Under the pieces are notes generated by a model that ran no database searches, had not been told where the DNA came from, and saw nothing but the letters and a program-made list of their open reading frames with translations. This document shows positions 44,440 to 54,480 of a stretch of 64,000 nt of DNA, piece after piece. This DNA is from Pyrrhosoma nymphula (lineage: Eukaryota; Arthropoda; Insecta; Odonata; Coenagrionidae): assembly GCA_963573305.1 (NCBI GenBank), contig OY754330.1, positions 4,650,001-4,714,000 on the forward strand, given 5' to 3'. The translations under genes and the position numbers were made by a program. The number at the start of each line of letters is the position of its first letter. Within the stretch, counting starts at the first letter, position 1.

Positions 44440-44900
44440 CTCTCTCTGTCTCTTTTTTTTTCGCCGCCGCCGCCGCCGTTGTGTTTGCACGTGTTAAAAC
44501 AAACGCTGGTGTGTGCATGAGTGTTTGCACCAAGGGGTTGGTTTGGTATGGGGGGGGAGGAAGGGGGGAGAGGATGCGTGGGTGTGATTGAGGGAGAAAG
44601 GGGGAAGCAGTCAAGTGATTGAGTGTTCGGCGATTTTTTCCGATTTGATCTTTTTCATATATCCGCGCGGCGAGTGAAATATGACCGTCAGACGGAGGGG
44701 GTGGGGGTGGAAAGGGGTTGTAAGAGAGGGAGGGGGGGAAAGAGGGAGGGGGATGGGGGGGGGGGTGGGCTCGGACGCGGAATTCGAGGAAGGAAATAAA
44801 ACGGAAAGTTTTTCTTTTTTTTTTCGCGGTTCTCTTTCTCCTTTTCTCTCTCTCTCTCTCGCACTTTCTCTTTATCTCTCTCTCTCTCTTTCACACACAC
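44440..44900. repeat. Low-complexity cluster: (TC)n, (GCC)n, G-runs
   Basis: (TC)n at 44438-44452 with a T-run, six consecutive GCC-type triplets at 44461-44479, G-runs at 44545-44575 and 44690-44765, and long (TC)n at 44840-44892. Density of simple repeats resembles a regulatory/CpG-type region, but no transcript signals were found. Confidence 0.8.
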
Positions 44901-47282
44901 TGCTACGTAATACGAAAGGTTTAAGGTGTCCTGCCTTTGTTTTCATAAAGTGCCACTCTGCGTGGACAAACGTTTTCCATTGAATCAGTGGCTAAATAAA
45001 AAAAATATATTCATGTATCCGAATGAGAAGGAAAACTTATCCCGCCGGCAGTGATTTACACGGTAAAATATTTTTTTCCAAAACGGTTGTCAATGTGTTA
45101 TTTACTTGCCTCGATGGAATTGCATCTTTTGCCGTTCATATCAACTCTTTTTCTAATCTATGACAGCCCTTTTAAAGCTTTTGCGATTTACAAAACTTTT
45201 TAGCGAACAAGAAAGTCTCGTGGACTTTGATTTATTTATGTCGGCCTTTCCAAACCCTTCTCTGATAGATAGGTATTTCCATTTGGGAATCCACAATTTA
45301 GGAGACTTCCAAAAATTTGATTTCCTCTGACGTTTGTTCCACGCAAAGGCAGAGGAGAGACAAAGCTTGAACTTCAAAGTGTTTAGAATGATGGGTTTTC
45401 TGGTTACATCGCCTGTGACGAAGCATGAATTATGTCAGCGGGGAAAAATGAAATACTGATTTTTAAAAAACCCGAATCGGAAGCTGTCCCTAGAACTTCA
45501 ATGCGAGAGATTCTTTCTTTCTTTCACTCCAGTTTGAAATTCAAATCCAATTCTGTTCACTTCTTTGAGTGTCATCTTTAGCAACGCTTCCAAATTGCAG
45601 TTCCAATATATTTTCTACAATATTATGTGGTAAGGAAATGATTTTCATTTTCAAGTCATTTGAACATTTTGGAAGGAAATAAAATTAATTGAAAGAAAAT
45701 TGAGTAATGGAAAATAAGTATCGGCGTGTGCTTAACACTCTGTTTGACCATGCTGTCGTTCATCATCATTGGGATCTTCTGCAGTGATTGACATGTATTT
45801 CAGTGCTGCTTTAACTCTCTACGTCAGTACAGATAGACCGCATTCATTGGCATAGTGCCTTTGGAGAAACGTAATTGGAAGAGTTGAAACAAGAAATTCA
45901 TTTGAATTTTAACTCTATAGTTTTCATGGGTAACAGCGTTCATTCATATTTATGTACTTACAGGTTTTGTTTATATATTTTGGTTACTTTTTTAAAGAAT
46001 GTGTGAAAACCATCGTAAATAATCAACTATAAAGAAGTAAAAGTGCTAAACATGCCAGAGCAACGGATCAAATTTATTTAAGGAATCGCGAAGGGTCCAC
46101 ACCATTTTCCAGCTGCACAATACAATTTAAATAAATTTTAATTTTTGTTAAGTTTTGAACTATACCCTTTTGGCATTATGGGCAATCAGTACTTCAGAGC
46201 CATCTAACGTAAATCGGTGAACTAGAAGCATCTAACCAGGAGATTACAGAAGGAGCGCGATAGTGATGGCGGCATTTTCTGCAAGAGATAAGACAAGCAC
46301 CCCGGCATTGTGAAGGCCGTGTCACGCGACACATGATCCAGCACGAGACCTACTGTGGCACGACAAATTGTTGGTAAGTGAAGGCTCAGGCGACATTATA
46401 TACAGGTCGTTCAATTCGTAAATTATTGTTCTCATGAGGATTGGAGACTATCCGATCCTATCTTCTCCGGTAGCCATGTCAAAGCCATTCCCTTCCAGAA
46501 ACTTTTAGTGTTTATAAATTGAAGTATCTGCCTTGTAGTTCTGCTAGTTTCCTAAATATTTATTGCTGCAATTGGTGTACTATACTTATGAGGCTACTAC
46601 GTAAGGATAGTAAAAATGGTCGTATAGTGTTTGAAGTCAAGTAGAGTAGGAAGGAATATGAGGCTGGTGCAACAATATGATTAAAATTGGCAAAGCGTAT
46701 GTACATTAAAATTCGAATGCAAGTAGAATAAACCCTACTGAGAACTTGACTGCCTAAGTTGGCCATGGTGAAAGGTCATGGTCCGGTATCCCTTGTTTAG
46801 ATCGTGATGGTCGCTGGCCGGTCTGGGTACACAGAATCTCGGTGATCTTATCTGACATTATATTCCGTGGACCAGAGCTCTTTTGCCATTTGATGGCTAG
46901 CGTTCATAAACCAGTTTCATGCCACATAAATTAACTCACTCTGGAGCAAACTGAGACTATCTGTGGTTGTTTAGTGACTGTCAAGAACCCAGAAGCCAAT
47001 GAGCTGTCCCTAGAGCTCAACTATAAGGAAAAGTGCCCAACGACACTAATAGTAAATGCCACTTCTACAAGCGCAGGTCTATATTTCCGTTTTTATGTAT
47101 AGCTGGTTTATGAGAGGGTAGGTTACTCGAACTGTAATTGGTTGTAGATCGGAAGTGTATTAAGACCATATGTAATATGTACCACAGATAGAACACGGTA
47201 TGATAAATATCTTTGAAAAATTAAACATTGGAAATCGTATTATTTAAAAACCAAAGGGATAAAATTCGAAATAAAAAAATTG
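44901..47282. other. Anonymous DNA, no gene seen
   Basis: No recognisable protein, SINE or inverted repeat over about 2.4 kb. Frames at 45153-45377 and 46560-46766 show no domain. Confidence 0.5.
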
Positions 47283-47368
47283 TATTGACCAAGATTCGAA
47301 ACCTGATCTCTATTTGGATTTACATCGGGTAGCCCAGCCCCAGTCTAGTCCAACCACTAACACAATAG
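47283..47368 (-). repeat. tRNA-derived SINE head (minus strand)
   Basis: On the minus strand, TGTTAGTGGTTGGACTAGAC (box A), GGCTGGGCTACCCGATG, then CAGGTTTCGAATCTTGGTC (box B) in tRNA order with an expanded middle. No acceptor stem closes. Confidence 0.6.
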
Positions 47369-47449
47369 TTCTTCAAGTCGATAATCGTCTTATGAGTATC
47401 AAGATTTATTTATCTCACCTGCAACATCAATAAGGACTCGAATCATTAT

Positions 47450-47752
47450 CTGGAGATAGGGTCGGATTGAAAAAAGCCAAAGCGACGTTTGGACCTATGA
47501 AGTTCTGTTTACATGAAGTGATCTAACTACTAGTAAGTCACTAAAATGCTCGATACTCCAATATTTTGTCATTTTGACTTTACTGTACAGCTTAGAAATC
47601 TGGACCCTGATAGATGACATGGAGAAGATAATTCGAGCCTTTGAAATGTTACTCTACAGACGCATTTTCTGGAACTGTTTGGTGGATCATGTGACGAATG
47701 AAGAAGTCCTTTGCGGAATGAGATGTCAACCCGAACTAATATTGACAATTAA
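47450..47752 (+). pseudogene. LINE reverse transcriptase C-terminal fragment, 5' part
   Basis: KKAKATFGPMKFCL (shifted frame, ~47475-47516) corresponds to the 'AKxAFxxMKxLL' helix, followed after frame disruptions by LYSLEIWTLIDDMEKIIRAF, EMLLYRRIFWNC and VDHVTNEEVLCGMR. These are the same blocks as in the fragment at 1.4 kb (LYGSENW, LEAFEMW.WRRM, TNEEVL) but from a different LINE lineage. The frame runs ILTIK into the TTAA at 47749-47752, where a MITE interrupts it. The rest of the gene follows at 48315. Several frameshifts and stops show it was dead before or after the insertion. Confidence 0.8.
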
Positions 47753-48318
47753 GGTAGTTTGACAGAAAAATCACTTCACCTAGAATTGGATGAATTTGGC
47801 CTCATTTTAAAGAAACAACTCTCATATTTCCAATGATATCAAAGTGTTAACGCCTTACCTGACTACTATTTGAGCAATTCACCTAAACATGAAAGCTGTT
47901 TTACATCTAGGATAGATTACGGCTGTGCGCTCCAGAGGGAGAATATTAAAAAAAATAGGAGCTTCTAGCACCTAGATTTCGTCAAAAAACTAACGGTGTG
48001 TGCATTGCATGTTTTCTCAACTATTTATAAAAATTAACCTATTACTCACCGAAGTAATTTTTACATAATCACAAAAAAAACCTGCTGTTTTGAAAGGTTT
48101 TCAGCCGTACGGCGGGAAAAATGAGTCAAGTTAGAGACTTATGTAGCTATATTTATTTAATTACTGAGAATTGTGTTCATATATAACTATATCCTTGAGC
48201 CATTAATACTACAATATTTATTTCATACTTCTCAGAGAGGCTGAAATAAAAAAATAAAATTTGAATATGGTCTCTATTATGACTCTATGGGAATTATATC
48301 TCGCTCAAACCACCTTAA
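47749..48318 (-). mobile_element. TTAA-flanked MITE, copy 3, inserted in a LINE
   Basis: A 562-bp element (47753-48314) with TTAA at 47749-47752 and 48315-48318. Ends: GGTAGTTTGACAG and CTCGCTCAAACCACC. It is the reverse complement of copies 1 and 2 along its length. Removing the element and one TTAA restores a continuous LINE reading frame across the junction (…ILTIK then QCKLNYLGH…), which fixes the insertion boundaries and proves the TTAA is a target duplication. Confidence 0.93.
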
Positions 48319-48560
48319 GCAGTGTAAACTAAACTATCTTGGACATAAAATAAAGCACGAGGTCAAATATCGACTAGTTTCAATTAGCTCTCCAAGGGAA
48401 TGATGAACGAATGCGAGGCCCATTGTAGAAGAAGAACTTCCATGCTTGGGAATCTGAGAAAAGAGTCACATTGGAGGAACTATTCCGAAGTGAATCCTGC
48501 AAACCAGACATTGCAATGATGATAGCAAAGGTCCGGAGCGGATAAGGCAGGAGAAGTATG
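48315..48560 (+). pseudogene. LINE reverse transcriptase C-terminal fragment, 3' part
   Basis: Continues the LINE fragment that ends at 47752. First frame: QCKLNYLGHKIKHEVKYRLV (the 'LxYLGHIMRHExKYRLL' block). Second frame: CRRRTSMLGNLRK (the 'GRRRxSWLxNLR' block). Third frame: LEELFRSESCKPDIAMMIAK, VRSG and a stop at 48543-48545 (the terminal 'LFRxAxxxxxIAMMIANVRxG' block). Two frameshifts separate the three parts. A GCAGGAGAAGTATGAGAAG stretch follows and may be the decayed 3' tail. Confidence 0.8.
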
Positions 48561-48855
48561 AGAAGCGGTTTACTGGCCGTACGAGGGCGCGAGATGCAAT
48601 CGTCAGCGGCGCCGCTGTTTCTTCCACCCCCTTGGACTCGGATCAGCGACGACGCGACGTCAGTCAGTCAGTCAACACAGGGGGGAAGTCGGTCGACGGG
48701 GCGATTCTGTTTCGTTTTCGATAAACTTCACGAGAGGTGGGGTCTTCGTGTGTCGTAGAATAGTGGGGGAAGAAGGTAGGCCCCCGACCGGCGATACGAA
48801 ATGAAGTTGAGAGGCATGGGGGAGATGGAAAAAGCGGATTGCAGAAGGGGAGGAG
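48561..48855. other. Anonymous DNA, G+C-richer
   Basis: No recognised gene. It contains CAGTCAGTCAGTCA, a short CAGT tandem, at 48659-48674. Confidence 0.5.
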
Positions 48856-49310
48856 ATGCTGTGTGGCCTGGGGAGGTGGGGGAGGAGCGGGGGAGGGTGG
48901 GAGGGAGAGGAGGGGCAGGGGGAGAAAACGTGGAGAATGCGCGCACCAGCGTGGAGTGAAGGGGGGTGGGTGGGGGCGGGGGGGGCTGCGTGCTTGGTGG
49001 CAGTTGGGCGAGTGGATTCCACCAACCAGCTCTCGCTCTACTCCCCCCCCCGCCAACCACCCCATACCAGCCCCTCTCCCCCGAGCAGGATTCCACCCCT
49101 TCAAACCGCAACCCCCGCCCACCACCCCCAACCCCTCTCACCCCCCCCCCCCACCAACCCACCCCTCCCTAGCGAAGCTCTCTTATTGATCTACCCGGAG
49201 AGGGTGTGCTGGTGGAGGGGGGTGGGAAAAGAGGGGTGGGGTAGCAGGAACAGTGGGGGGGGGGGGATGGGGAGTTTGATTCGAGGGGGGGAGGGGGGGA
49301 ATCGAGATAA
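48856..49310. repeat. Strand-skewed G/C low-complexity island
   Basis: The plus strand is almost all G/A at 48856-49010, almost all C/A/T at 49038-49170, then G-rich again at 49205-49305. The opposed blocks could pair or form G-quadruplexes on alternating strands. The many long proline- and glycine-rich frames on both strands (100-200 codons) are composition artefacts. Confidence 0.85.
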
Positions 49311-49613
49311 ATGTATTCTGGGGGTTGGGGAGAAGAAAACCGGGCCGTGGATTTGTGTGTGTCTGGCACGAGTGACGTTGCGTGGCACGAGGGAGGGGAA
49401 CGCACGCGCCTGGCGAACGGGGGTTGAACCGGCACGCGTGCAGTGGATCACGTGGTGCGAATAGACGTACAACTACAGGCGTGGAGACGTAAACGGTCAC
49501 GGTTGGCGAGAGGGTGGAATATGAACTACTACTGGTGGTGCGTAATTAAGAAGCTAAAGAGTTGAAAAAGGGAAAAAGTTATTTCTTTCGATTCATGCGG
49601 TGATTTCGTTCAG
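49311..49613. other. Anonymous DNA
   Basis: No recognised feature. Confidence 0.5.
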
Positions 49614-49799
49614 TATGAAGATACATGTCTTCCGGGTTTTACTCCGCGTAGGTCCATTTTTCTTCGGACGACTGTTTCGCCGGCGTTGCAGTCGGCTTCT
49701 TCATGTCAGTGGAAGAAGCCGACTGCAACGCCGGCGAAACTGTCGTCCCAAAACAATGGACCTACGCGGAGTAAAACCTGGAAGACATGTATCTTCATA
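49614..49799. mobile_element. Palindrome of hammerhead-bearing Penelope-like ends
   Basis: Left arm 49614-49702 and right arm 49712-49799 are inverted copies, about 90% identical over ~88 bp, with a 9-bp spacer. Each arm, read outward from the centre, has GAAGAAGCCG, a loop, CGGCGAAAC and then a GTCG, i.e. hammerhead stem II (GCCG/CGGC), GAAAC and cleavage-site blocks of PLE hammerheads. The 5' core is GGAAGA instead of CTGATGA. The differences between arms (for example ACTGTCG versus ACAGTCG) show this is not a trivial assembly fold-back. Confidence 0.8.
49712..49752 (+). ncRNA. Hammerhead-like motif in the right palindrome arm
   Basis: AAGCCGACTGCAACGCCGGC forms stem II and is followed by GAAAC, TG and TCG. 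Its mirror image lies at about 49662-49702 on the minus strand. Core position CTGATGA is altered, so activity is doubtful, but the fold blocks are clear. Confidence 0.5.
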
Positions 49800-50037
49800 T
49801 TCATCAACCCGCGGAAGCCTACATAAGGAATTCGTCCAGCAGCTATTTACACAAGCAGAATACAAACAGAATCCAATAATTTCATCCCACTTTTTCCAGG
49901 AAGTACGACGAGCATTAGATGCCTACATACCTATTGTTTGCTCCCTATGTGGACTTATGGCTGCAGCATCCTCCTATACGATGATGATTACAAAAACTTT
50001 GAACTCGTTGATGGGGCATCACAGTGCCATGATGTAG
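49800..50037 (+). other. Open frame next to the palindrome, unrecognised
   Basis: A frame entering from the palindrome continues as RGSLHKEFVQQLFTQAEYKQ, a hydrophobic stretch (IVCSLCGLMAAAS) and ends at 50035-50037. It has ordinary, non-low-complexity composition. I do not recognise it. It could be residual element coding sequence or chance. No start codon of its own outside the repeat. Confidence 0.2.
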
Positions 50038-51449
50038 TACATGGGGCTTTCGCTGGCACCAGTGATTGGTATGGTAATTGGCAGTAGCGTGTCAAACCGT
50101 CCAAGTCGGATATATTGTCATTTACTTTAAAACGGAACCCCTATCCTTCCATGTAGGCTATCAATTAATAATCCATTCCCTCCTCACTCATATCCTACTC
50201 GGTATTTGCTGTGATTTCTCACGACAAATCGATTTTCACGACCATGTAAAAAACGGTTATCAGTAGTTCAGCGGCTGATACCGGTCTTCTTTATTGATTT
50301 ACCGATATTAGTGACACTCTTGCCCACCGAATAATTCTCTGTGGATATATCCTCCCCATTCTTGATTATTATTCTCCCCTCTGCTCCTCTGCCTTCCCCC
50401 TCCAGCACTGAGACTCCTCAATCGTCCATTAATTTCATTCCCGCTACTTTCCGTCACCCTAATCCCTCATTGTGAAACTTATGTAGCCCACGAATTCTTT
50501 CCACCCTAGGAATTCTAGACTTACACCACCGCTAACAAATATCTGACTTAAAATTGTTAAGCAGTATTTTTTTGATGGGGTCTTTCGCAACAATGATCTA
50601 CTATCATTATTTTCTCTTCGTCTACTTCCTCAATCCTCTACGAAAATGAACCCAGTTCTTAAATTCTAGTTTTCCCTACACCAAATATCCTTTGTTTTAA
50701 GAAATCTAACCATATTTAATTTACTAGCAGCTAAGTATCTTTTTGCTGATCTTTTTTGTGAGACCTAATTCCTTTTTGTAACATCTTATATTTTTTGTTG
50801 ATTGTGTGTTTTCTAAGCAGCAATAGTTGATAATTGTAGCTACTATTTGTAGTGCATTTATCTGCTATGTCTACCAATGTGAAAGTCCTTTGCGCTGTTT
50901 TTGTTGTTGGTTAAAATAATTATGCCTACGCCCATCACACGCCGTTCCCTGTGCGGGGTAGGCACATTCAAATAAGCTGAGTTCTTGTCGTTAGGTTAGC
51001 TGGGAGACTGGCGCTGCGCCAATAACTTCTTTCACATTGCCATATTTTTAACTGCCTCTTAAAGATTCTCTTTCATACTTTCACTACCTCTTAAAGATTC
51101 TCTTTTATCTCAATCACCGATGACTATCACAGGCTACCACTTCCTCTCCCACCATTCATTCCTCTTTTCATAAATACGTTTAGTTATTCCACCATTATCC
51201 GTTCTCTTAACATCGCCGAAAAACCTCAACACGATCCTTTCATAAATGTTCATTACGGGACCATCAATTGCATATTTTTGACGTATTCATTCCTAATTCT
51301 ATCACTCTATTATTGCAAAATCTTCTCAGATACTACATCACACTGCAGTTAGCTTACCCTTATGCTTATCCTCACATACCCAAGCTTTACTACCATTCAA
51401 TTAAGTGCGAAGTAGTGTATGTACTTAGTATGTATACAGCGAGTTTGCT
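50038..51449. other. Anonymous DNA, no gene seen
   Basis: A short direct repeat CTCTTAAAGATTCTCTTT occurs at 51056-51073 and again about 35 bp on (51088-51105). Otherwise nothing recognised. Confidence 0.5.
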
Positions 51450-51704
51450 TAATTCTTTAATAAAACTGATGATCTCAAACCTGACCTCGTGGAAATTATG
51501 GATATCCATGATGAGAAAACCACCTTTGTTAATTCCACAAACTTTCTTACGCTGGCACGATGCGCGTTTCACCACACTGTGGCATACTCATGTGACATGC
51601 CGCACATGAGTATGCCACAGTGAGGTGAAACGCGCGTCGTGCCAGCGTAAGAAAGTTTGTGGAATTAACAAAGGTGGTTTTCTCATCATGGATAATTCTT
51701 TAAT
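51450..51704. mobile_element. Palindromic Penelope-like insertion with 12-bp target duplication
   Basis: Left arm 51503-51594 and right arm 51603-51694 are inverted copies of 92 bp with only a few differences and an 8-bp spacer. Read outward, each arm has ACATGAGTATGCC, a loop, GAGGTGAAAC, GCGC and GTCGTGCC, which carries the GAAAC-GCGC-GTC block typical of PLE hammerheads. TAATTCTTTAAT occurs at 51450-51461 and again at 51693-51704, enclosing the palindrome and ~40 bp of extra left sequence. A direct repeat of that length fits a retrotransposition target duplication. Confidence 0.75.
51603..51645 (+). ncRNA. Hammerhead-like motif in the right palindrome arm
   Basis: CACATGAGTATGCC, loop, GGTGAAAC, GCGC, GTC. 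Helix III would be the palindromic CG/CG of CGCGCG, which favours dimers. Stem II is only GCC/GGT with an unpaired TAT, so the fold is imperfect. Its mirror copy is on the minus strand at about 51552-51594. Confidence 0.45.
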
Positions 51705-53135
51705 GTTCATCACATACTACTTACAACTTTACTTTCGGCATTCACACTCTTCTTAATCACCTTATGTGTTCTTCCATCTCTCTAAAGGACAACGGTTTAA
51801 AATGAGCGAACGGGATTTTCGTCAAGAGATTTTCGTAACAGACTGACACAAGATTTGATTTGTTCAAGGAAATAAATATTTACCAAATTATTTAAAGAAG
51901 CCGTCATGATTTTTCATCAATTAGCAATCTATTGCAATTACCTTGCGGTAAATGTGTTAGTTTGGTAAAATTGTCACTCCAGTCAGACAGTATTATGTGG
52001 AGCATATATCAAAATTTTCCACCTTTAAACTGCATCTACCATCCAATTCACAAATGGCTTGGAAACTTATCTCACCGAGCATTCTTTGTACGAATATAAA
52101 CAGAATAAAGTATTCCCTCATTATTTGAACTCCTACATTTAAGACAGAACCTCTGTCAGAGTTGAAGGAGAATTGGCCAAGAGGGTGGCCGACATTGCCA
52201 ATACCTCTCAAGTTTAGATCGTGTTTCTCTTTTTTTACGTCAGATAGGTCAATATATTAATGGTACTTTGGATGGGACAAAAAACCTTGGTTTCTTAAAC
52301 TTTGATGCGTGCCTTCGTTATTTCCCAGATTATTTTTAGCCGTTATTCTTTATTTGTTCGCGTGATTGCATTATTATATGTCAAATTATTTCGAGTCGAT
52401 TATTAAAAATTAAAAAGACCCTTTTCCCTTCAGTTTTCAAGATGTGCACTGAGATTGAAATACTTTGGTTTATCCCTTTGACAATGAATGCTATAGTTTC
52501 ATTTTCATCAGTTTTCTCGAAATAAACTATGCAATAATAGTTGGCACTCATTTTATTTTAATTTAACTCCATGTGAGTGATATTACGTCGCGTTCCAGTT
52601 ATCCTTCTGTCATCTTTAACCATTAGAGGCGGCAGCGAGGCTAGACATACTTATGGGTGCGGCATATATCTAAAGTGACAACACGTATTCTATGAGAATT
52701 AATTTATTTGCGGGTGAATTCGGCAAGGAATCTTCCACGCATGGTCCAGAGACTCCGCAATAACTTTGTGAAAAAGATAAATTCTCGGTAAAATTGATAT
52801 TTGTGCAATCCATTTACTCTGTTCAACATTTTCATTCAAACACACCGGTTTGAAAAATACGATGCAGCAAGTACTCACGCCTGAAGACATCGTTTGGTAT
52901 CACTGTCGTGTCGAGGGTAATGTGATTAGAAAATATAAACCGTGGAAGTGAATCTTACGAAGTCACATTTTTTATTAGCACCATTTACTGAAACAGAGGA
53001 TGGTAATCGTCAAGGCACAAGAAACTTCATTCGACGGGCAAAACCTGAAGCAACCGTACTGACGTCGTACGGTGGTGGATGGCGTAATGCTGACGAAGAC
53101 CGCTTCTCCTCAGCCGCGAGCGGAATAATAAAATA
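51705..53135. other. Anonymous A+T-rich DNA, no gene seen
   Basis: No recognised feature on either strand. Confidence 0.5.
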
Positions 53136-54480
53136 AGCGAAGGCTCACTCAGCAGAGAGAAAATGAAAAGAGAGGAGATTCCGCGCCGTGGGGCTGAGCC
53201 GGGTTCTGGAAGATGAAAATCCTCCTCCCCCGAACTCTTTGGATATATTATTGCAAAGCATCGCTGCTCCCGCTTCTTCCCAAATTGGGAGGCTGAGTAG
53301 AGAGGAGGAAGTGTATTCTCTCTCTCTTCTCCGAGATGGAAAAGAAGATGGCGCCACGGGGGGGGGGTCTCAGAGAGGGAGGTGGGGTGGGAGAGAGGAT
53401 TAGGACGTCGGAGGGAGGATTGGGGAGGGGAAATGGAAATAGGGTTAGGAAGGGAGAGGAGCGCCGAGGGAGGGAGGGGGGGAGTTGAGAGGGAAGAGGG
53501 AGATGCAGAGGAGAAGAGAGTGCTCGCAAGGGGGTGGTGTTTACCCTGAGTGTGAGCGCCGTGCTGCCCCCTTAAGAAAACGTTGCCAAATGGCCTCGGG
53601 GCCATTGACGTTAATTGACCGCATAAACGCAGAGGCATCCGAGAATTAAAAACTGGCAAAATTTCGTGAAACCAGGATTGTTCGGAGGGAGAAAATTTCT
53701 GGAGCCGAAAGGGCGGTTTCTTAAAGGTAAAGGTCGTAAAAAGTGTGAGAGGTGAGACTGTGGAACCGGTCGAATGATCGGGTTTTTACGGCGCCCTGGC
53801 GCCTGCTTGAGCATCGAGCCGGAGCGAACCTTCCCATTACGCGACAGCGCTCGTCCCTCCAGGAGCTGAAGAGCGCATTGCGCCTGCCGTTGATGCGTGG
53901 GTCGATGGTTGTGATGGAGCAAACACCACTCTCCGTTTGCGCGCTTTTCGAGAACACAACGCGTTAAAACCAAAGAAATTACATTTTTTTGGGATGCTGA
54001 GTCATTCCCTTAGATGTGTGTAGTAACGTGGCTGTAAGGATACGACGTCAATAAGATTTGGGAGTACAGGTGGAAACTTTCGTTTAAATAGGAGCGAGTA
54101 GGCTAATTAAATGCAATGTAATGTAAATTACTATATACTATTTTTATAAATCACTTATTATCTAATAGTTAGAAATCATTTAAAAATTATAAGACGATCA
54201 CTTGAGGAAAGGAAGAAGAAATAGAGTCAAGATGTCGCACACTGCCCATTCTCGCAAACAATAGACGCGTTTCAGAGCAACGGGTGCTTTGTAAATTTGA
54301 TGAGGAGGTTTACGCTTACATATGCCGACACAACGATGAAGAAAGCGGTAAGGGATGCGAATGAGTGCATATTTTGACGAGGAAGTGGATCTGCGAAATC
54401 ATTCTTTAAAAAAAACGGGACTCCTCTTCAAAAAGGAACCGCACCAAGCGTTAGTTTCTTCCAAAAAAGGGTTAGCATTA
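53136..54480. other. G-rich island and anonymous DNA
   Basis: 53150-53545 is purine-rich on the plus strand (runs of GGGAGGG), giving serine/proline-rich minus-strand frames up to 210 codons that are composition artefacts. 53546-54480 shows nothing recognised. Confidence 0.5.

Noticed and set aside
46045..46085. MPEQRIKF-like peptide resembling a mariner transposase start
   Set aside because: Only a few residues, followed at once by a stop, and nothing downstream supports it.
48664..49500. Many long frames (up to 202 codons) on both strands rich in proline or glycine
   Set aside because: They follow C- and G-run tracts and occur in several overlapping frames at once, the signature of low-complexity DNA rather than genes.
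53027..53659. 210-codon minus-strand frame
   Set aside because: Reads across a purine-rich island, so the protein is mostly Ser/Pro/Leu without domain structure, and other frames are open as well.
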